A stretch of 14,440 nt of DNA from an uncultured Cyanobium sp. (lineage in GTDB: Bacteria; Cyanobacteriota; Cyanobacteriia; PCC-6307; Cyanobiaceae): contig CALFOF010000311.1 in the NCBI GenBank assembly GCA_937919075.1, forward strand, positions 1-14,440, given 5' to 3'. Below, one piece after another: positions 6,306 to 13,144 of the stretch; position 1 is the stretch's first letter, and each line of letters starts with the position of its first letter. The notes beneath the pieces are model-generated. The model had not been told where the DNA came from, ran no database searches, and saw only the letters and a program-made list of their open reading frames with translations. The translations under genes were made by a program, and so were the position numbers.

Positions 6306-7424
6306 ATGTGGCAAGGGTTGTCGGTTCTGTCCCATCCTCCCGCTGATATCGCAGCGCTCACAGAAGAGTTTGAGAAAGAGTCGAAGCTGGATGAAGTTTA
6401 TATCGTGCTCTCGATCGGCGCCGGCCTGATCGCCTCTCTGGGCCTGGTGGCCGACAGCCCCGCGGTGGTGATCGGCGCCATGTTGGTGGCCCCTTGGATC
6501 CTGCCGCTGCGGGCCGTAGCCTTCGGCATCCTGCAGGGCCGGCTGCCGTTGGTGGTGAGCGCCCTGTTCACCCTGGCCACCGGCGTGCTGCTCACGATCG
6601 GCCTCTCCTATGGGCTGGGGCTTTCGGTGGGGCTGCCGGTGTTCGGCGCCGAGGTCCTGTCGCGCACCACGCCGAACCTGCTGGATCTGGGTGTTGCCCT
6701 GGTGGCCGGTGCGATTTCCACCTACGCCAAGGTGCGCAGCAAGGCGGTGTCGTCGGTGGCCGGCACTGCCATCGCCGTGGCCCTGGTGCCGCCGGTGTGC
6801 GTTTGCGGCCTGCTGCTCTCGGCCCAGCAGTGGGGGCCGGCGCGCGGGGCCGGCCTGCTGTTTCTGGCCAACCTGCTCGGCATCCTCAGTGGCGGGCTGC
6901 TCACCCTGGCGGCGGCTGAGCCCCTGTTTCGCCTGCAGCTCTGGCGCAGCCGCCTGGGCGCCGTGAGCCTGCTGCTCACCGCCCTGCTGCTGGTGCCGCT
7001 GTCGGGCAGCTTCCTGAATCTGGTGGGCATCGCCAAGCAGCGCTCGGCCCTGCTGCAGGTGGAGCAGGCGATCGCCGACAGCCTGCGCGCCAAGACGCTC
7101 GTGCTCGGCACCAACGCCCAGCTGCTGGGCGTCAACATCGACTGGGCCCAGAACCCACCGCTGATCCGCGCTTCAGTGAGTGTCACCAACCCCAACCTGC
7201 CCACGCCTCGCCAGGTGGCCGCCGTTCAAGACTTCATCAACACCCGGCAGCCGATCCGCTATCGCCTGTTGGTTCAGCGCGCCTCGATCGATGTGATCGG
7301 CCCGCAGACCGCCCCCAATCCCCCTGAGGTGCAGGAGCAACTCCTGGAGAATCCCCGTATCGCCGAAGCCGTTCGCAGCGACGCCGCGCCGGCGCCTGCC
7401 CCGGTGGTCCCGCCGGCCGGTTAG
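6306..7424 (+). CDS. DUF389 family membrane protein
   Basis: The protein has the DUF389 arrangement: a short cytoplasmic N-terminus, about six membrane segments and a soluble C-terminal region. The family blocks are visible as DSPAVVIGAMLVAPWILPL near residues 49-67 and GTAIAVALVPPVCVCGLLL near 155-173. The tail (about 255-350) is polar and ends in an Ala/Pro-rich stretch. The biochemical role of DUF389 proteins is not established. The frame is open from 6099, but the part before 6261 is unlike the family. ATG 6306 with GGAA nine bases upstream gives 372 residues and is preferred; ATG 6261 is the alternative. It converges on the methyltransferase gene, and the two stop codons overlap within TTAG at 7421-7424. 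Confidence 0.85.
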   Translation: MWQGLSVLSHPPADIAALTEEFEKESKLDEVYIVLSIGAGLIASLGLVADSPAVVIGAMLVAPWILPLRAVAFGILQGRLPLVVSALFTLATGVLLTIGLSYGLGLSVGLPVFGAEVLSRTTPNLLDLGVALVAGAISTYAKVRSKAVSSVAGTAIAVALVPPVCVCGLLLSAQQWGPARGAGLLFLANLLGILSGGLLTLAAAEPLFRLQLWRSRLGAVSLLLTALLLVPLSGSFLNLVGIAKQRSALLQVEQAIADSLRAKTLVLGTNAQLLGVNIDWAQNPPLIRASVSVTNPNLPTPRQVAAVQDFINTRQPIRYRLLVQRASIDVIGPQTAPNPPEVQEQLLENPRIAEAVRSDAAPAPAPVVPPAG

Positions 7425-7432
7425 GGGCCGGC
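7412..7432. terminator. GC hairpin with both convergent stop codons in its loop
   Basis: GCCGGCC (7412-7418) and GGCCGGC (7426-7432) pair perfectly. The seven-base loop GGTTAGG contains TAG, the plus-strand stop of the DUF389 gene at 7422-7424, and on the opposite strand TAA, the stop of the methyltransferase gene at 7423-7421. The hairpin can form in either transcript and could act as a bidirectional terminator or 3'-end stabiliser. It has no T tract. Confidence 0.55.
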
Positions 7433-8074
7433 CTTGCGGCCGATCACCGCAAAAAAGGGATCCCCCTTGCCGCCCAGCCAGCCCAGCGGGCCCTGGGCCG
7501 GGGTGTCTTCCGCGATCACGGCTTCCACCGTCCAGCCCTGGGCGGCCAGCACCTTGGACACGATTTCGAGGTGGTCGCGGTCGCTGCCGTCGGTCCACAC
7601 CTGGGGCGCCTTCTGAAAGAACATCCGGTTGGAGAAGGCCACGATCACCTGGCCGGCCGGACGCACCACCCGCAACAGCTCGGCGGCGATCGCTTCCGGT
7701 TGCTGCAGGTACTGCCAACCGGCCACGATCAGCACCGCATCCACGCCGGCATCGGCCAGGGGCAGCACCTGATCCCGGTTGAGGTTCTGCACCCAGTGGC
7801 GGTCGAGCCGTGGATTGGCTTCCAGCTCCCGGGCGTTGAGGCCATGGCCGATCACTTCGTCGTAGGTGAGGCCTTCGGGCAGGTGGCTCACCCAGCTGCT
7901 CATCAGATCCAGCACCACCGCGCAGGGGGGAATCCGTTCGCGGTAGAGCGCCGTGAGCCTGCTGCGGAAGCTGGCATCAAGGTGATGAACGAACCGGGGC
8001 TCCGCATAGAAGAGGGCGTCTTCGGAGCCATCGAGCTTCACCCGCTGGGCTGCGCTCAACACCTGCTGAACCAT
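7421..8074 (-). CDS. SAM-dependent methyltransferase (class I, methyltransf_11-like)
   Basis: This 217-residue protein has the class I methyltransferase fold signs. Motif I is VVLDLMSSWVSHLP near 53-66, in a form that lacks the usual GxG. An acidic strand end follows with GLNARELEANPRL, then DAVLIVAGWQYLQQPEAIAAELLRVVRPAGQVIVAFSNRMF, which is motif IV plus the post-motif strand pair. LDLMSSWVSHLP is a form I associate with a group conserved in cyanobacteria and plastids; its substrate is unknown to me. The start is ATG 8074, where the family pattern begins. The frame stays open to 8551, but that extension is antisense to the VOC gene and has random composition. The divergent VOC gene begins 81 bases away. 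Confidence 0.85.
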   Translation of the reverse strand: MVQQVLSAAQRVKLDGSEDALFYAEPRFVHHLDASFRSRLTALYRERIPPCAVVLDLMSSWVSHLPEGLTYDEVIGHGLNARELEANPRLDRHWVQNLNRDQVLPLADAGVDAVLIVAGWQYLQQPEAIAAELLRVVRPAGQVIVAFSNRMFFQKAPQVWTDGSDRDHLEIVSKVLAAQGWTVEAVIAEDTPAQGPLGWLGGKGDPFFAVIGRKAGP

Positions 8075-8155
8075 GGCGATGCCCGCGTGCTGTGAGTAGC
8101 CTGGCGCAGCCTGGCAGCGGCGGCGTCCTTGCGGTGGTGTGTTCCCCCCAGCCCG

Positions 8156-8557
8156 ATGACGCCCCTTTCCGCCGCAGGCCCGATTGAAAGCGCGATCGTG
8201 CTGGCGGCCGACGACCCCCAGCAGCTCGCCGGCTTCTACGGGCTGCTGCTGGGTCGCGCGCCGGAGCCGGGGCTGAGCGCGCGGCACTGGCGCCTGCCGC
8301 TGCCTTCCGGTGGACGGCTGGAGATCTATGCCCCGTCCTCGCGGCGGCCCAGGCCGCGCCAGCACGGTCGCCTGGGGGTGTGCGCGACGCGGCCGGCCGG
8401 GCCAGATCCAGCCCTGCAGCTGCTGCACGATTGGCGGTTGCAGCTCCTGGCCCAGGGGGCCGTTGAACTGGAGCCGGTGCGGCTGGAGCCGTTCGGAGCG
8501 GAAGCCTGGATGGCGGATCCGGAGGGCAACCCGTTTTTGCTGCTGGTGCAAGGGTGA
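8156..8557 (+). CDS. VOC-superfamily (glyoxalase-like) protein
   Basis: This encodes 133 residues with the vicinal-oxygen-chelate layout of two beta-alpha-beta-beta-beta modules. The first is SAIVLAADDPQQLAGFYGLLLGR near 12-34 with GGRLEIYAP near 52-60. The second has LEPVRLEPFGAEAWMADPEGNPFLLLVQ at the end. DPEGNPF is the common closing motif. The first metal ligand, usually His at the start of strand one, is not seen, so it may bind metal differently or not at all. No substrate can be named. ATG 8156 is chosen over upstream TTG 8129. Its stop codon lies inside the first unit of a 15-bp tandem repeat. It is divergent from the methyltransferase gene. Confidence 0.75.
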   Translation: MTPLSAAGPIESAIVLAADDPQQLAGFYGLLLGRAPEPGLSARHWRLPLPSGGRLEIYAPSSRRPRPRQHGRLGVCATRPAGPDPALQLLHDWRLQLLAQGAVELEPVRLEPFGAEAWMADPEGNPFLLLVQG

Positions 8558-8610
8558 CCGGTACTTGGGTGATCAGTGCATGGGTGATCGGTGCAAGCGT
8601 GAACAGATGT
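8551..8610. repeat. 15-bp tandem repeat, four units
   Basis: Units: AGGGTGACCGGTACT (8551-8565), TGGGTGATCAGTGCA (8566-8580), TGGGTGATCGGTGCA (8581-8595), AGCGTGAACAGATGT (8596-8610). Units two and three differ at one base; the outer two are more diverged. The first unit covers the stop codon of the VOC gene. Because 15 is a multiple of three, the array keeps frame in the small overlapping ORF that starts at GTG 8554. Confidence 0.75.
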
Positions 8611-9064
8611 ACAGAGCGATGGACGATTTTTGCTCGCCGTTCCATAATTCATTTGTCGGGATTCGGAGGCACCATTTGGCAGATACTCCCCCTGAACATC
8701 GATCAGGAGTGCGCTGACGTTTCGGACCCTGCTCCAACAGTCTCGCAGAAAGTGATGGCTTCCTGGTTGTTTTTTACAGCCGCCCAATGCATCGTTTCAG
8801 GTGCCCATGGGTATCGGTGAAGCCACTCCGTTGAACACCATGGCCCCAGGTGCCAGCGGCAGCAACTCCGCCCCACAACTTGATCTTCTGCGAATCGAAT
8901 GATTCGCCCCTTGGTTCATCTGATTCAGCTGTGTTGAGATCACGCCAGTCATTGAACCTGGCCTGATCGTCACACCCCTATGGAGCGAAGTCCGGTGGCC
9001 TTGTCACCGGGCTTCCTCGTGGTGGATCACTGACGCGTCGCCGCCGCTGCAAGCCGCCGCAGCT
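8611..9064. other. Stretch without a convincing gene
   Basis: No gene is supported between the tandem repeat and the acyltransferase-like gene. A forward frame, 8554-8820 (88 codons, GTG start overlapping the VOC stop), contains the tandem repeat and has no recognisable domain, so I do not call it. Two perfect hairpins are visible: GCGAATC-GAAT-GATTCGC at 8890-8907, and CCGGTG-GCCTTGT-CACCGG at 8992-9010. The second could end the minus-strand operon that stops at 9065. The base composition is less GC-rich than in the flanking genes. Confidence 0.45.
8992..9010 (-). terminator. Hairpin after the last gene of the minus-strand operon
   Basis: CCGGTG and CACCGG form a perfect 6-bp stem with a seven-base loop, 55 bases past the stop codon at 9065. 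There is no T tract, so a terminator role is a guess from position. Confidence 0.3.
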
Positions 9065-9568
9065 TCAGGCCTCCGTGGCGTGGCGCCGCCGCAGGGCCCG
9101 CAGCATCGGAGCGAGCCGCAGGCGGTTGTAGCGCTGCAGCCACAGGCAGGGCAGGTTGAACGCGGTGGCGAAGCCAAGGCTGATCCACACACCCAGCGGC
9201 GGCAACCACAGGGCCGTGAGCATCCAGAAGGGCCAGAGCGCCAGGTGCACCAGTTCGGCGCGCCGGGTTTCCGCCACCAGGCGCTGCAGGGTGCCGGCAT
9301 CCCGCCGCATCAGGCTGTTCTTGCGCACGCCCCCTGGCAGGGCGTCGCCGGCATCGGGCAGCAGGGATTTCCAGCGCCGGATCCCGAGCCGGCGCTCATA
9401 GCCCTTGGTGCTCTCCGGCCAGGGACGTCGCGCGGTCAGCCAGGTGTCACGCTCCAGGGCCGCCAGCGGCAGGCGCTGGGCCAGCCAGCCGATCAGCAGC
9501 GACCACACCAGCCACCCCAACGCGCAGGCGAGGGCCGCTAGCGCGTTGGAAAACGCCTGCCTTTCCAT
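9065..9568 (-). CDS. CrtO-like acyltransferase (staphyloxanthin-pathway family)
   Basis: This 167-residue membrane protein matches the pattern of glycosyl-4,4'-diaponeurosporenoate acyltransferase, the staphylococcal CrtO that esterifies a carotenoid glucoside. After an N-terminal membrane helix (about 8-32) come RPWPESTKGYERRLGIRRWK near 48-67, LPDAG, then ETRRAELVHLALWPFWML near 98-115, a second helix pair, and LQRYNRLRL near 143-151. The Y-E-R..I..WK, E..RaElvH and QRYNR blocks are the family's hallmarks as I know them. The ATG lies inside the end of the glycosyltransferase gene (31-base overlap), which implies translational coupling. A function in acylating the sugar added by that neighbour is inferred. 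This CrtO is unrelated to the cyanobacterial ketolase of the same name, so no symbol is given. Confidence 0.7.
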   Translation of the reverse strand: MERQAFSNALAALACALGWLVWSLLIGWLAQRLPLAALERDTWLTARRPWPESTKGYERRLGIRRWKSLLPDAGDALPGGVRKNSLMRRDAGTLQRLVAETRRAELVHLALWPFWMLTALWLPPLGVWISLGFATAFNLPCLWLQRYNRLRLAPMLRALRRRHATEA

Positions 9569-10695
9569 TCGATCGTGCCCCGCTCAAGGTTCAGGATGGC
9601 CCGGAGGAACACCCCCAGGAAAAACAGCACCGGCAGCGGAAAGATCAGGCAGATCCAGCCGAAATCGCCCACCCGCCGGGTGATCACCAGCAGTTGCAGG
9701 GCGAACGCCAGGTAGAGCACCAGGTTGGCGGCCAGGGAGGCATCCCCCACCATCGGCCAACCCAGCAACGCCGCCGGCAGGCACCAGGCCGCCCAGAACA
9801 GACCGGACAGCCAGAGCAGCACCGCCAGCATCCACAGCCAGCGCACCTCACCGGCGGCGGTGGCGAAATTCTTGGCGAAGCCCACCACCATGTCGTGGAG
9901 GCCGCCGGGGTACATGCGGTACCCGATCAGCCCATCGCCGATGTAGGCGCTCACCGGCAGCCCGGCCTTTTCGTAGAGGTGGCCCATGAACCAGTCTTCG
10001 ACCACCTTGCCGGCCACCGCTGCGTGGCCGCCGACCCGGTCGTAGTCGACCCGGCTGGTGGCCATGGACGGACCGAACGCCACGCCACATCCCGGCCCCA
10101 TCGGCACCGCCATCAGCCCCACCAGGTTGAACAGCATCGAGAGCTGTTCGTAGGGCTTTTCGGTGCGGTGGAACGGTTGCACCGACACCAGCCCGCCCAG
10201 CGCCTGGCGCGTGGCCACCAGCCGTTCCAGAAAGGCGGGCTGCGGCTCGGTGTCGGCGTCGAGGAACACCAGGATGTCGCCTGTGCTGGCGCGGACGCCA
10301 TGGTGCAGGGCCCAGGTTTTGCCGCACCAACCTTCGGCCAGAGGCGGCGGTTGCATCACCCTCACACCGGCGCTCTCGGCAATGGCTGCCGTGCGATCAC
10401 TGGAGTGATCGTCGATCACGATCACCTCAAAGCCCTTGAGGCTCTGGGCGCGCAGGGCGGGCAGCAGGTTGGGAAGCGTGCGCTCCTCGTCGCGGGCGGG
10501 GATCAGCACGGAAATCTTCAGGTTCCCCTGCAGCCGGCGCTCGGGGAGCCGCGTGAGCCGCAGGCAGAGGGCCCAGCCCAGCAGCCAACGCACCACAAGA
10601 GAGATCGCCACCAGGTCCAACGGTCGGCTCCGGCGGTATCTCTCCAAGCTAGGTACGAAGCCCCGTGGTGAGAACACCGCAGCAAGGGCGGACAC
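9538..10695 (-). CDS. Family-2 glycosyltransferase, CrtQ/CruG-like (carotenoid or lipid glycosylation)
   Basis: This is a GT2 (GT-A fold) enzyme of up to 385 residues. An N-terminal membrane helix lies near 26-47. The catalytic domain starts at SVLIPARDEE near 62-71, with nucleotide-binding DDHSSDRT near 94-101, GWCGKTWALHHG near 122-133, the DAD motif in LVFLDADTEP near 141-150, and the likely base in VVEDWFMG near 229-236. Hydrophobic segments near 285-315 and 322-370 precede a closing GTIEWKGRRF. GW.GK and the final WKGR are shared by CrtQ (staphyloxanthin) and CruG (myxoxanthophyll) glycosyltransferases. The partner acyltransferase-like gene points to a CrtQ-like role, which is inference. 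The start is uncertain: GTG 10695 is the longest, and TTG codons near 10650 and 10623 are also possible. It lies 33 bases after anbu. Confidence 0.8.
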   Translation of the reverse strand: MSALAAVFSPRGFVPSLERYRRSRPLDLVAISLVVRWLLGWALCLRLTRLPERRLQGNLKISVLIPARDEERTLPNLLPALRAQSLKGFEVIVIDDHSSDRTAAIAESAGVRVMQPPPLAEGWCGKTWALHHGVRASTGDILVFLDADTEPQPAFLERLVATRQALGGLVSVQPFHRTEKPYEQLSMLFNLVGLMAVPMGPGCGVAFGPSMATSRVDYDRVGGHAAVAGKVVEDWFMGHLYEKAGLPVSAYIGDGLIGYRMYPGGLHDMVVGFAKNFATAAGEVRWLWMLAVLLWLSGLFWAAWCLPAALLGWPMVGDASLAANLVLYLAFALQLLVITRRVGDFGWICLIFPLPVLFFLGVFLRAILNLERGTIEWKGRRFPTR

Positions 10696-10728
10696 CCCAC
10701 TTGTTGCGCTGATGTGGGGCCGGTGCGG

Positions 10729-11457
10729 TTACCAGGCGAGCTTCGGCAGCTCCCGGAACACCTTGCGCACGCCGGCACTCCACTCACCGCTCAGCTGCTT
10801 GAAGTAGCTGTCCCCTTCCGCGAAGCGGCGGCGGTGCTGGATCATCAGGCTGTCGCGCTCGTAGAGCAGCAGGTCGATCGGCATGCCCACCGATAGGTTG
10901 CTGCGCATGGTGGAGTCGAACGACACCAGCACACACTTGGCCGCTTCCGCCAGGGTGGTGTCGGGGTCGATCACCCGGTCGATGATCGGCTTGCCGTACT
11001 TCGCCTCGCCGGTCTGCAGGAACGGGGTGCCCTCACTGGCTTCGATGAAGTTGCCTTCGGCGTACATGCGGAACAGCCGGGGCGCCTCTCCTTGGATCTG
11101 CCCGCCCACCAGGAAGGAGGCGTTGAAGCCGCCGGCGGCTCCTTTGAGATAAGGGCCATCGCGGTCTTCGATCGCCCGCACCGCATCGGAAACGAGCCCC
11201 ATCACATCAAACATGGTGCGGGCTGTCCACACGTTGGGTGTGCCGTCGTCAACGTCGGCGCGCTGGCGCAGCAGGCTGATCACCGCCTGGGTGCCGGCCA
11301 GGCTGCCGGAGCTGAGCAGCACCAGCACCCGATCACCGCGGCGCTCAAACACGGTCATCTTGCAGAAGCTGGCGAAATCATCCAGGCCCGCATTGGTGCG
11401 TGAATCGGAGGCGAACACCATGCCGCTCTCCAACAGCACTGCCACGCAGTAAGTCAT
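10729..11457 (-). CDS. Anbu, proteasome-related peptidase (family T1)
   Basis: Anbu is a bacterial relative of proteasome beta subunits and is thought to be an N-terminal nucleophile hydrolase. The protein has 242 codons, the usual length. It starts MTYCVAV: after Met removal, Thr1 would be the nucleophile. Counting from it, D17 (FASDSRTNAG) and K32 (FCKMTVFE) match the T1 catalytic residues. The motif FLVGGQIQGEAPRLFRMYAEGNFIEA and the pattern TGEAKYGKPIIDRV are characteristic. The start is ATG 11457, not the upstream in-frame start at 11466, because the Thr must follow Met. ATG overlaps the transglutaminase stop as ATGA. The physiological substrate is unknown. The ATP-grasp and alpha-E proteins often found beside Anbu are not in this window. 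Confidence 0.95.
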   Translation of the reverse strand: MTYCVAVLLESGMVFASDSRTNAGLDDFASFCKMTVFERRGDRVLVLLSSGSLAGTQAVISLLRQRADVDDGTPNVWTARTMFDVMGLVSDAVRAIEDRDGPYLKGAAGGFNASFLVGGQIQGEAPRLFRMYAEGNFIEASEGTPFLQTGEAKYGKPIIDRVIDPDTTLAEAAKCVLVSFDSTMRSNLSVGMPIDLLLYERDSLMIQHRRRFAEGDSYFKQLSGEWSAGVRKVFRELPKLAW

Positions 11458-12314
11458 GCCGCCCACACCTCAAACGACTCCAGCACCGAAGGCCCGAAGC
11501 TGGTGGTGAGGGCCACATCCGCCGCATCCCGGCCCCGGGCGATCAGGATCCGCCCGATCCGCGGGATGTTGTTGCGCGGGTCGAAGACGTGCCAGCCCTG
11601 GCCGAGGTAGGCCTCGAACCAGGCCGAGAAATCCATGGCGGAATGGGGCGGGAGCACCGCGATGTCGCTCAGATAACCGGTGCAGTATCGCGCCGGGATG
11701 TTCATGCAACGGCAAAGGGCGATGGCCAGATGGGCGAAATCACGGCACACCCCCACCCTGCTTTCGAAGGTCTGCAGAGCTGATTTGGTCGGGCTTGAGC
11801 GGTTGTAGTCGAAGCGCACGTGCTTGTACACGAAATCGCAGATCGCCTGCACCCGCTCCCAGCCCTCAGCTGCCTGGCCGAACTGGGACCAGGCGAAGTT
11901 CGTGAGCAGGTCGCTCTCACAGAAGCGGCTGGCCAGCAGGAACAGCAGGGCATGATCCGGCAGTTGCTCCACCGGCTGCTGCTCCAACCAGGGCAGCACT
12001 GGATCGGGCAGACCGCGGTCGGCCACCAGGCCGTTGCCCCGCAATCGCATCAGCCCAGCCGGGGCCAACAGCCGGTAGCAGTGGTTGCCGTAGGTGTCGA
12101 TGTAGGCCTGGCAGGGCACCTCCGGCAGCAGCTGCAGCGGATCGGCTTCGAGCAGATCGCTGGCGCGGGATTCATGCACCCCCAGGATCACGATCATCGG
12201 TGTGGCCCGCTCACAGCGCAGCAGCAGGTCGAAGCCCACGCGGATCTGTAGAGGATGTGGCGTCGGCGGAGCCAGATCGGCTGGCGTTGGCGTTGTGCTG
12301 TCAGGTCTGTTCAT
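11454..12314 (-). CDS. Transglutaminase-like protein of the Anbu cluster
   Basis: This 286-residue protein has an N-terminal beta-rich domain (about 20-130) and a transglutaminase/papain-like core. The nucleophile Cys lies in SRVGVCRDFAHLAIALCRCM near 185-204, and the Asp lies in WHVFDPRNNIPRIGR near 242-256. At the place where most family members have His-Ala-Trp, this protein reads MDFSAWFEAYL near 227-237, so the expected catalytic His is a Ser. The core starts with helix VQAICDFVYKHVRFDYNRS. Members of this subgroup commonly sit next to Anbu and peptide-ligase genes, and protease or amidase activity has been suggested. The stop overlaps the anbu start. The FGase-like gene ends 24 bases upstream, so they are probably co-transcribed. 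Confidence 0.9.
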   Translation of the reverse strand: MNRPDSTTPTPADLAPPTPHPLQIRVGFDLLLRCERATPMIVILGVHESRASDLLEADPLQLLPEVPCQAYIDTYGNHCYRLLAPAGLMRLRGNGLVADRGLPDPVLPWLEQQPVEQLPDHALLFLLASRFCESDLLTNFAWSQFGQAAEGWERVQAICDFVYKHVRFDYNRSSPTKSALQTFESRVGVCRDFAHLAIALCRCMNIPARYCTGYLSDIAVLPPHSAMDFSAWFEAYLGQGWHVFDPRNNIPRIGRILIARGRDAADVALTTSFGPSVLESFEVWAA

Positions 12315-12338
12315 GGCCCAGCCTACGGACGTCTGCCC

Positions 12339-13121
12339 TTACCGCAGCGGCGGGAATCCCTCCGCCAGAGCGTCCAGCAGCACGGTCGCGAGCCGCTCCA
12401 CCCACTCGCGCTGCCCGGCGTCGCTGGCCAGCAGGTCCTGGCGGATTTCCAGTTCCACATGCGGAATCCGGCGTTGCTCGCCATGCACGACCACCGTGTA
12501 ATCGCTGGCATCACTCACCGCGTAGGGCTCGTTGTTGCCCACACGCAGCCCCTGCTCCCGCTCCAGCCGCTGGCGCACCAATCCGGCCAGGCGGTCATCG
12601 CGGCCATGCAGCACGCCCACATGCCAGGGACGCACGTTGCCTGCATGCACCGGCGTGAAGCTGTGCAGGGCCACCAGCGCAGTCGGGCGGGTCTGCTGCG
12701 TGCGGGCCTCCAGCTCGGCGCCGATGCGCTGGTGGTAAGGGTGGAACAATTCCTCCATCCGTTGCTGCCGCTCGTCTGCGGAGAGGCCGGCGTTGGCGGC
12801 GATGGGGGTGTGTTCGCTGAGGCACACGATCGAATCGGGCGCCTCGGGAGGGCGGTTGGCGTCGATCACCAGCCGCGAGTAGTTGTGCAGGATCAGAAAG
12901 GCGTCGAGCCGCGCCGACAGCCCCAGCCCCAGCTCTGCCACCCCCAGATCCCAGGCCACGTGTGTGTCGAGCACCGCCTCGCTCAGGTTGAGGCCGGCCA
13001 GGCGGCGCGGAATGGCCCGGCCGGCGTGATCGGCTGTGAGCAGCAGCGCGGAGCGGCCGGTGGGGCGAACGACCCGGAACACGGCCGGATCCGTTGGCTC
13101 CAGCAGGGGCTTCAGCTGCAA
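12339..13121 (-). CDS. N-formylglutamate amidohydrolase-like protein
   Basis: The 260-residue protein follows the FGase family pattern: LLLTADHAGRAIP near 26-38, the H..WD.G segment in LDTHVAWDLGVAELG near 51-65, NYSRLVIDANRP near 80-91, and LVALHSFTPVHAG near 148-160 with RPWHVGVLHGRDDRL near 164-178. The His, Asp and Arg residues of the zinc-dependent hydrolase fold are kept. In histidine breakdown FGase releases formate from N-formylglutamate, but the stand-alone members (COG3931) may act on other amides, and no histidine-utilisation gene is nearby. The annotated TTG start is the only common start codon before the first motif; the frame continues a few codons upstream without ATG or GTG. 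It is 23 bases after the GH13 stop, and the transglutaminase gene follows 24 bases after its end. Confidence 0.88.
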   Translation of the reverse strand: MQLKPLLEPTDPAVFRVVRPTGRSALLLTADHAGRAIPRRLAGLNLSEAVLDTHVAWDLGVAELGLGLSARLDAFLILHNYSRLVIDANRPPEAPDSIVCLSEHTPIAANAGLSADERQQRMEELFHPYHQRIGAELEARTQQTRPTALVALHSFTPVHAGNVRPWHVGVLHGRDDRLAGLVRQRLEREQGLRVGNNEPYAVSDASDYTVVVHGEQRRIPHVELEIRQDLLASDAGQREWVERLATVLLDALAEGFPPLR

Positions 13122-13144
13122 GGTCTGGCTGTCAATGGCGAACC

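Noticed and set aside
8075..8551. N-terminal extension of the methyltransferase frame
   Set aside because: It is antisense to the VOC gene, with random Pro/Arg/Gln-rich sequence. The methyltransferase pattern begins after ATG 8074.
8551..8610. Possible CRISPR array
   Set aside because: The units are 15 bases and directly adjacent, with no spacers and no cas genes in the window.
9694..10671. Long plus-strand ORF of 325 codons
   Set aside because: It is antisense to the glycosyltransferase, full of His/Gln/Arg, and has no domain. Long mirror frames are expected in GC-rich coding DNA.
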